A stretch of DNA of 13,011 bases, taken from positions 1 to 13,011 of the forward strand of contig JAVBKA010000132.1 of assembly GCA_031546715.1 (NCBI GenBank). Direction: 5' to 3'. A program made the translations under genes and the position numbers. The stretch comes from JAVBKA01 sp031546715 (GTDB lineage: Bacteria > Bacillota > Clostridia > Oscillospirales > UBA929). Shown here one piece after another: positions 7,167 to 11,910 of this stretch (within the stretch, counting starts at the first letter, position 1; each line of letters begins with the position of its first letter). The notes beneath the pieces are model-generated. The model made no database searches and was not told where the DNA came from. It saw nothing but the letters and a program-made list of their open reading frames with translations.

Positions 7167-7350
7167 AACCATGGGGTCCTATGGAATTATTAGGTAAAAT
7201 ACTGTTGAAAATTGGCGTAATAGCGTGGTAGACAAGTATTTCCATCCATATAAGAAGAAAGGAACTAGGTTATGTAAACTAAATCGGGGAACGTTTGTTT
7301 TAAAAGCGTAAGTTAGCAATTCTCGTATTTGGGAAGGGTTTTGGGATAAA
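7167..7350. other. Remainder of the intergenic region, no supported gene
   Basis: The bases between the hairpin and the spoIVA stop hold only very short frames. The best is a 16-codon frame (7181-7231) encoding MELLGKILLKIGVIAW, amphipathic but without a convincing ribosome binding site. A weak TTGACA (7127-7132), 16 bases, TACAGT (7149-7154) lies before it. On the minus strand this is the spoIVA 3' untranslated region. Confidence 0.3.
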
Positions 7351-8829
7351 TTAGAGAATAATACAAATTAAGCCGCCGCTGCCTTCGTTGATAATGCGCT
7401 GAAGTGTCTCCTGCAATTTTCCTCTTGCGTCATCTGGCATACGCTTAAGTTTGTTTGACAAGCCCTCGCTCACTAACTCATGCAGACTTTTACCAAAAAT
7501 ATTACTCTGCCAAATTTTCTCAGGTTGTTCATCAAATTCAGACAATAGATAGTGGATTAGTTCTTCGCTCTGACGTTCGCTTCCGACGATAGGTGAAACC
7601 TCGGTTTCGATGTCAGCTCGAATCATATGTATCGATGGTGCGGAAGCGCGAAGTCTTACGCCGTAACGACCGTTTTGTTTAACGATTTCAGGTTCCTCAA
7701 GGCGAAGCTCGTCTGCGCCGGGCATTACGATGCCGTAGCCTGTTTCTCGGACGTCCTTTAGAGCATGCTCAATCTTATCATACTCGGTTTTTACGTGCGA
7801 CAGTCCTGAAAGTAGCTTCATAAGATCGCCGTCGTCAGCAATTTCAAAGCCTGACTGTTCTCCAAGGGTCTTGTAGAACAGCTCTCTCGGTAATTCTACA
7901 ACTGCTTCCGCAACGCCTGTACCCAGTTGAATGACGCCAGGTCTTACATAGCTGATGCTGGGGCAGCCTTTCAGGCTTTCGATAACACCATCGACGTCAC
8001 GTACCTTATGCATTTTTTCGGCACTTGCTAGTATTGATGCATAAAGTTCGCTCTTAATGGGATGCTCAAATGGTAGCGCATCGACCCACGCAGGTAATCG
8101 GAAGCCCATTTCCATAACTGGAAACTCATTAAGTACGCCTTTTAGAATTGATGTTACGTCGCTTACATCAAGGTTTTGGCAGTTAGCTGCAACACTTGTA
8201 ATGTTGTACTTTCCTGATATCTCACCGCAGACTGTTTGCGCCAGAGCGGAATCGGGATACATAGAATTAACGACTACCATAAAGGGCTTACCAAGCTCGC
8301 TAAGCTCCTCAATTACACGTCTTTCTGCTTCTACATACTCCTCGCGAGGAAAATCAGTGACTGTGCCGTCGGTAGTGATTACAAGTCCGATAGTTGAATG
8401 CTCTTCAATTACCTTGCGTGTGCCGTATTCGGCGGCCTCAGTCATAGGTATTTCATGGTCAAACCAAGGTGTCGTGACCATTCTGGGGCGACCGTCTTCA
8501 AATTGTCCGACTGCGCCGTCAATCATGTAGCCTACGCAATCAATAAGTCTACAACTTAAGCGGATACCTCCGCCCATTTCTAATTCCACGGCTTCCTCAG
8601 GCACAAATTTTGGCTCAGCTGTCATAATTGTGCGCCCTGAGCCAGATTGCGGCAATTCGTCGCGGGCGCGGTCTTTTCTGAAGCCATTTTCGATGTTGGG
8701 AAGTACAAGAGATTCCATAAACCTCTTTATAAAGGTCGATTTTCCTGAGCGAACAGGACCTACAACACCAATATAGATATCACCATCTGTCCTCTGTGCA
8801 ATGTCTTCATATATTCTACGATTCTCCAA
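7351..8829 (-). CDS. spoIVA: Stage IV sporulation protein A, coat morphogenetic ATPase
   Basis: SpoIVA, the ATPase that polymerises on the mother-cell face of the forespore outer membrane and forms the basement layer for coat assembly. I chose the TTG at 8829 (MENRRIYEDIAQ): AAGGGGG (8838-8844) lies 8 bases before it, the length becomes 492 residues like B. subtilis SpoIVA, and Walker A Lys30 (GPVRSGKS, 24-31) and Walker B Asp97 (LIDCVGY) then fall at their canonical numbers. An in-frame TTG at 8850 lies upstream of that Shine-Dalgarno and is unlikely. DELPQSGSGRTIMTAEPKF (57-75), TRKVIEEHSTIG and the C-terminal INEGSGGLICIIL are hallmark stretches. At the paired sensor Thr (TT at 70-71 in B. 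subtilis, as I recall it) this protein has Thr70-Ala71. Downstream of sipL with its own likely promoter. Confidence 0.97.
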   Translation of the reverse strand: MENRRIYEDIAQRTDGDIYIGVVGPVRSGKSTFIKRFMESLVLPNIENGFRKDRARDELPQSGSGRTIMTAEPKFVPEEAVELEMGGGIRLSCRLIDCVGYMIDGAVGQFEDGRPRMVTTPWFDHEIPMTEAAEYGTRKVIEEHSTIGLVITTDGTVTDFPREEYVEAERRVIEELSELGKPFMVVVNSMYPDSALAQTVCGEISGKYNITSVAANCQNLDVSDVTSILKGVLNEFPVMEMGFRLPAWVDALPFEHPIKSELYASILASAEKMHKVRDVDGVIESLKGCPSISYVRPGVIQLGTGVAEAVVELPRELFYKTLGEQSGFEIADDGDLMKLLSGLSHVKTEYDKIEHALKDVRETGYGIVMPGADELRLEEPEIVKQNGRYGVRLRASAPSIHMIRADIETEVSPIVGSERQSEELIHYLLSEFDEQPEKIWQSNIFGKSLHELVSEGLSNKLKRMPDDARGKLQETLQRIINEGSGGLICIIL

Positions 8830-8864
8830 AATGATTTCCCCCTTAAACAACTTGTTCGCTTGTC

Positions 8865-8899
8865 AATGTATGTATATGGGGTTTTGTCCTACAATATGA
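8865..8899 (-). promoter_or_regulatory. Candidate sigma-E promoter for spoIVA
   Basis: On the minus strand TCATATT (8893-8899) matches the sigma-E -35 KMATATT. CATATACA (8871-8878) lies exactly 14 bases on and matches 5 of 7 fixed -10 positions. An overlapping CATACATT (8865-8872) matches the -10 CATACAnT perfectly, but at a 20-base spacing. SpoIVA is sigma-E controlled in studied species. Confidence 0.45.
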
Positions 8900-8960
8900 A
8901 TAGTTTTTTACTATTATTCTTTGTTACCACAGCATATTACCGTTTACTAGAAATGGGAAT

Positions 8961-8994
8961 CTGCCGAATGCGATGCTTTCATCGTATTCGGCAG
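8961..8994 (-). terminator. Hairpin between sipL and spoIVA
   Basis: A 15-base-pair stem, CTGCCGAATGCGATG (8961-8975) and CATCGTATTCGGCAG (8980-8994), with one G-U pair and a 4-base loop, begins 10 bases past the sipL stop. On the minus strand it is followed by ATTCCCATTTC, a poor U-tract, so it may be a weak terminator or an mRNA 3' stabiliser. Confidence 0.55.
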
Positions 8995-9004
8995 TAAAAA
9001 GCTA

Positions 9005-10513
9005 CTATTTTTTTGTAGGTATTAGCATAAGCTTGCCCTGAGGAATAATATCAATGGATTCCAGAGCGTTCACAAGTGCCAGTTCACGACGGGTTGTGCC
9101 GTAACGCTTTGCCATATCCCAAAGTGACTCTCCTGTATGACAACGGCGAAGTGTCAGGCTGGGTCGTTCGGGAAGAATATAGCATTCGTCCTCGGTAAAG
9201 CCTGTGACCATGTATGCCTTCGCAGAGCACATCTGCTGCATATCGAAATCCACAGTGAACCGTACCTCAAGTCCGTCTGAGGAGGTTGAAACTGTAACTT
9301 CGCCCACCACTGGAGTAATTCTGCACATTGGGACAGCTTCGTGTGGGCAGGGGATATTGATTTTTCGTGTTGCGTCAAGGTATTCGCCAGCGTCATTACA
9401 GTACACGACCTTGATAGTGCAATCAACACTTGCTCCGCCTTCGCTGACATTGATAGGCCACATGTAAACAGAAGTATCTACAATATTTGATACTTCACTT
9501 CCAACGTCGATGCTTTCGCGAACATTATGGCGTTTTGAGTTTCTTTCGCAAAGAGTGTTAAGTGTGACCGGAGTATGATCTGGCTTGACGCATTTACCGA
9601 CTACATACAAATCTGAGACGGCGTCTATATGCTTATCGACATATGCGCAAGCAGCGATGTCAACATGGATTGTCACGCCGATAGAACGAACCTCTGAGCC
9701 CATCGCTCCGCGAAGGTCAAGCTCAATTCCTGAGAGCTGGAGCTTTAGTTCAACGTTTGCGCCATCCTCAAGTCCGTCCATTTCTATAATCTGAGAAATG
9801 GGAAACTCCTGCTCAATGCTGAATGGTTTGTTCTTACCCATACATAAGAGCCGCAAAAGTGCGTTGCCCTTGTACACTGCTTTGTTGCCGATTGTTTTTA
9901 CATCAGTACCTGTAAAATGAACGTCTGCCTTGAGAATTTCATCAACAGCAGGCTTACTGCCTGGCACATCCATTTCCTCTGTTACACTGATAGTTTTATC
10001 ACGCAAGGCGGTTAGAATGTAGGCGTTAAATGTGGATTTAAGAACCTCGAAGCCTCCTGAGGCTTCATCACAGTAAGTTATTTCCACTTGCTTGTATAGC
10101 TGACCTTCAATGCAAATGATTACGCTGACTTGAATCTTTCTGGGGTTCACAGCCCTTGACTCAGCTGATAGAATTCTTACACATGAGCTGCCGTGTACGC
10201 AATTTTTTGCTTGCTCTGGCGGTGCTTCAAAAGTATGGGTAAAGGGAATATTTACATCCATTTTGCGTAGTGTTGTCGCTTCATCGTCAGATAGCTCGGG
10301 CTTATAAAGTACTCCAACTCTGACTAGTCCGCTAACCTCAAGCTTTCCGTCACGAAGATTTTTTTCCTTAATGCAGGCTTGCCCCGAAGTATTGACTATT
10401 CCTGCAATATCTGGAAATAGGTCTGGTACAATCATATCGGCGGAATGCTCCGCAGTTATGGAATCTTCGAGAACGGGTTCATATGCCTTAATGCTTCTTT
10501 TTTTTAATTCCAA
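9005..10513 (-). CDS. sipL: SipL, SpoIVA-interacting SPOCS/LysM coat protein
   Basis: A 502-residue protein with DUF3794 (SPOCS)-type beta-rich regions over most of its length and a C-terminal LysM domain (about residues 450-500: CHTGESLWDMAKRYGTT, then VNAL, then IPQGKLMLIP). This matches C. difficile SipL, which binds SpoIVA through the LysM domain and is needed for coat attachment, acting like Bacillus SpoVID. I chose the TTG at 10513 (MELKKRSIKAYEPVL) because AGGAGAGG (10521-10528) lies 7 bases before it; the longer frame from the TTG at 10531 would place that site inside the coding region. A sigma-E-type promoter lies upstream and spoIVA follows. DUF3794 also occurs in other clostridial LysM proteins, but length, domain order and placement next to spoIVA make SipL the best call. 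Confidence 0.88.
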   Translation of the reverse strand: MELKKRSIKAYEPVLEDSITAEHSADMIVPDLFPDIAGIVNTSGQACIKEKNLRDGKLEVSGLVRVGVLYKPELSDDEATTLRKMDVNIPFTHTFEAPPEQAKNCVHGSSCVRILSAESRAVNPRKIQVSVIICIEGQLYKQVEITYCDEASGGFEVLKSTFNAYILTALRDKTISVTEEMDVPGSKPAVDEILKADVHFTGTDVKTIGNKAVYKGNALLRLLCMGKNKPFSIEQEFPISQIIEMDGLEDGANVELKLQLSGIELDLRGAMGSEVRSIGVTIHVDIAACAYVDKHIDAVSDLYVVGKCVKPDHTPVTLNTLCERNSKRHNVRESIDVGSEVSNIVDTSVYMWPINVSEGGASVDCTIKVVYCNDAGEYLDATRKINIPCPHEAVPMCRITPVVGEVTVSTSSDGLEVRFTVDFDMQQMCSAKAYMVTGFTEDECYILPERPSLTLRRCHTGESLWDMAKRYGTTRRELALVNALESIDIIPQGKLMLIPTKK

Positions 10514-10554
10514 ACGATATCCTCTCCTCAAATAAATATGGCTTGTTCTGTACG

Positions 10555-10583
10555 AGTATATTAATCAAAGGACAAAGATATTC
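10555..10583 (-). promoter_or_regulatory. Candidate sigma-E promoter for sipL
   Basis: On the minus strand GAATATC (10577-10583) matches 6 of 7 bases of KMATATT. After a 14-base spacer, AATATACT (10555-10562) matches 5 of 7 fixed positions of CATACAnT. Predicted start near 10548, about 20 bases before the ribosome binding site. Same spacing as the candidate before spoIVA. Confidence 0.42.
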
Positions 10584-10625
10584 GCTTTTTTCTAAATTTG
10601 CATCCGATATTTCCTCACAATTCGT

Positions 10626-10659
10626 CTAGGGGTAGCCTAGATTACATCGCTACCCCTAG
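10626..10659 (-). terminator. Hairpin between spoVM and sipL
   Basis: A perfect 11-base-pair inverted repeat, CTAGGGGTAGC (10626-10636) and GCTACCCCTAG (10649-10659), with a 12-base loop, 37 bases after the spoVM stop. Neither strand has a U-tract next to it, so intrinsic termination is doubtful; RNA stabilisation or protein binding is possible. Confidence 0.4.
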
Positions 10660-10696
10660 GCAGCGGTTCGAGATTGACGCTTTGCAAGTGATTGCA

Positions 10697-10771
10697 TTAC
10701 TTCTTCGGCGCAAATAGTGAACTTAATAGCTTGCTTAAAAACCTTGGTGACTTGAAAACAACAACCTTCAT
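10697..10771 (-). CDS. spoVM: Stage V sporulation protein M, 24-residue membrane-curvature peptide
   Basis: A 24-codon gene starting MKVVVFKSPRFL and ending SLFAPKK. In B. subtilis the 26-residue SpoVM (MKFYTIKLPKFLGG...) is an amphipathic helix that inserts in the convex forespore outer membrane and recruits SpoIVA. Shared positions are Lys2, Lys7, Pro9 (the residue important for localisation), a basic residue at 10, Phe11 and Leu12, then a hydrophobic/basic helix. GGGAGGA (10778-10784) lies 6 bases before the ATG. The ATG directly follows the stop of the small membrane protein gene (TAAATG), so the two are probably co-translated. Context is strong: sipL and spoIVA follow, and rsgA and the PASTA kinase precede, a neighbourhood also seen around B. 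subtilis spoVM. Its small size makes it easy to miss. Confidence 0.9.
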   Translation of the reverse strand: MKVVVFKSPRFLSKLLSSLFAPKK

Positions 10772-10924
10772 TTAACATCCTCCCAGTTTTATGACACAAA
10801 TTCCAACAGCAATTAGAATTACGCCTATTATCCCCATTACAAATGACGGAATTATTAATCCTATCAATATTCCGATGCCTAAAGCCATCAAACAGAGCCA
10901 AATTGGGCTTCTTCTGCGCCACAT
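10772..10924 (-). CDS. 50-residue two-helix membrane protein, coupled to spoVM
   Basis: A small hydrophobic protein of unknown function. It starts MWRRRSPIW, so Arg3-5 probably stay in the cytoplasm. Two hydrophobic stretches, about residues 9-25 and 29-45, are separated by a Pro-Ser turn (IIPSF, 24-28), and it ends VIKLGGC. Short proteins of this look (a Gly/Ile/Leu-rich hairpin with a central Pro) are common in Clostridia, but I know of no assigned role. GGAGAGG lies about 11 bases before the ATG. Its stop codon abuts the spoVM start. Competing frames over the same bases, on either strand, give low-quality proteins without a good ribosome binding site. It could sit in the forespore membrane with SpoVM; that is inference from position only. 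Confidence 0.62.
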   Translation of the reverse strand: MWRRRSPIWLCLMALGIGILIGLIIPSFVMGIIGVILIAVGICVIKLGGC

Positions 10925-10953
10925 AAAAAACACCGCCTCTCCGTCAATTACAC

Positions 10954-10977
10954 AGAAGAATTTCGCAAAATTCTTCT
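10954..10977 (-). other. Hairpin at the 5' end of the small-membrane-protein/spoVM transcript
   Basis: A perfect 10-base-pair stem, AGAAGAATTT (10954-10963) and AAATTCTTCT (10968-10977), with a 4-base loop. It lies 33 bases past the rsgA stop and directly after a minus-strand TATAAT (10983-10988). It could be a weak rsgA terminator or a 5'-stabilising hairpin of a transcript starting near 10976. No U-tract follows. Confidence 0.42.
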
Positions 10978-10982
10978 AAGCT

Positions 10983-10988
10983 ATTATA
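10983..10988 (-). promoter_or_regulatory. Possible -10 box upstream of the spoVM pair
   Basis: TATAAT on the minus strand, 59 bases before the small membrane protein start. I see no good -35 at the right distance for sigma-A, nor a sigma-E -35, so this is a weak call. The pair could instead be read through from rsgA. Confidence 0.25.
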
Positions 10989-11010
10989 CGGAGGAAACGG
11001 TGTGTTTGTG

Positions 11011-11910
11011 CTATTTATTGTTATTATTGTATTGTTTGGGCTTACTCGCGCTCTCTTTATAAATTCTCTCGTAGCTTTCGTATCTGCTGGTTTGAATTAA
11101 TCCCCTTTTTAAAGCCTCGGTAACTGCACAGCTCTGAACATTGATGTGATTGCAGCCCGAAAACTTGCAATCGTCCAAGTATTGGGCAAATTCGGGAAAT
11201 GCTTCGCCTAATTTCTCACATGGAATATCCTCACATGCGTCTAAACTAGAAAAACCAGGGGTATCAACGATTATCGCGCCTGTGGATATTGAGATAAGCT
11301 CTACATGTCGAGTTGTATGCCGTCCGCGACCAAGCTTTTTGCTAACCTCGCCTGTGTTTAGCTCCAGATTAGGCTCAATAAAATTTATCAGTGAGCTTTT
11401 ACCAACGCCCGAATTCCCTGTAAAAACAACGGTTTTTCCCACAATTGCCTCGGATAATTCACGAAGTCCCTCGCCAGTAATTGCACTGGTGCGAAAAACC
11501 CGATACCCGCTAGCTGTGTATATATCCGTGAGCCTATACTCAGGAGCAGAGTCAATCTTGTTTACAATTATGAACACTTCGACGTTCTTACTTGCGGCAA
11601 TCGCCGTAAGCCTGTCAATCAAGTAAGGGTCAGTTCTTGGGATGGTCTCAGAGACGATAATGGCGAGGACGTCGATATTGCAGACGGGGGGACGTATGAA
11701 CTCGTTACGGCGGGGGAGAAGCTCCTCTAGGCGACCTGTGTTGTCAGGCAGTAACGAAAAATTAACCCTGTCACCGCATAGGGGGGAGATGTTTTTATGG
11801 CGGAAAACCCCTCGCGCTTGGCAGTCTATCAGCGTTCCGTTGTCGTCTCTAACGGTGTATCGTCCGCCAATGCCTTTTAAAATAACTGCGGAGTTTTTTT
11901 CAATATTCAT
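11011..11910 (-). CDS. rsgA: Ribosome small-subunit-dependent GTPase RsgA
   Basis: A 299-residue circularly permuted GTPase that acts in late 30S ribosome maturation (YjeQ/CpgA). An N-terminal OB-fold (about 1-70) is followed by G motifs in permuted order: NKID (117-120), SAITG (142-146), the P-loop GNSGVGKSS (165-173), GRGRHTTRH (194-202) and DTPG (216-219). The C-terminal zinc site is Cys248, Cys253, His255 and Cys261 (C-x4-C-x-H-x5-C). The tail ends in an Asn run. The ATG shares a base with the kinase stop (TAATG), and no clear Shine-Dalgarno is seen before it, so its translation is probably coupled to the kinase gene. In B. subtilis PrkC phosphorylates this protein, which fits the operon. 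Confidence 0.96.
   Translation of the reverse strand: MNIEKNSAVILKGIGGRYTVRDDNGTLIDCQARGVFRHKNISPLCGDRVNFSLLPDNTGRLEELLPRRNEFIRPPVCNIDVLAIIVSETIPRTDPYLIDRLTAIAASKNVEVFIIVNKIDSAPEYRLTDIYTASGYRVFRTSAITGEGLRELSEAIVGKTVVFTGNSGVGKSSLINFIEPNLELNTGEVSKKLGRGRHTTRHVELISISTGAIIVDTPGFSSLDACEDIPCEKLGEAFPEFAQYLDDCKFSGCNHINVQSCAVTEALKRGLIQTSRYESYERIYKESASKPKQYNNNNK

Noticed and set aside
7258..7277. AAAGGA followed by ATG TAA, a start-stop minimal frame
   Set aside because: Only one codon long; no surrounding structure or gene suggests a regulatory use.
8057..8530. A 157-codon plus-strand frame
   Set aside because: Antisense shadow of spoIVA; no ribosome binding site or recognisable domain.
10656..10922. 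An 88-codon minus-strand frame overlapping spoVM and the small membrane protein
   Set aside because: Its protein has no recognisable features, its start has no well-placed ribosome binding site, and it is a shadow of the two better-supported short genes in another frame.
10791..10979. A 62-codon plus-strand frame in the same region
   Set aside because: It is antisense to the small membrane protein gene, has no ribosome binding site, and its Ile/Pro-rich content mirrors the complementary hydrophobic codons.
11150..11626. A 158-codon plus-strand frame
   Set aside because: Antisense shadow of rsgA, whose motifs are complete.
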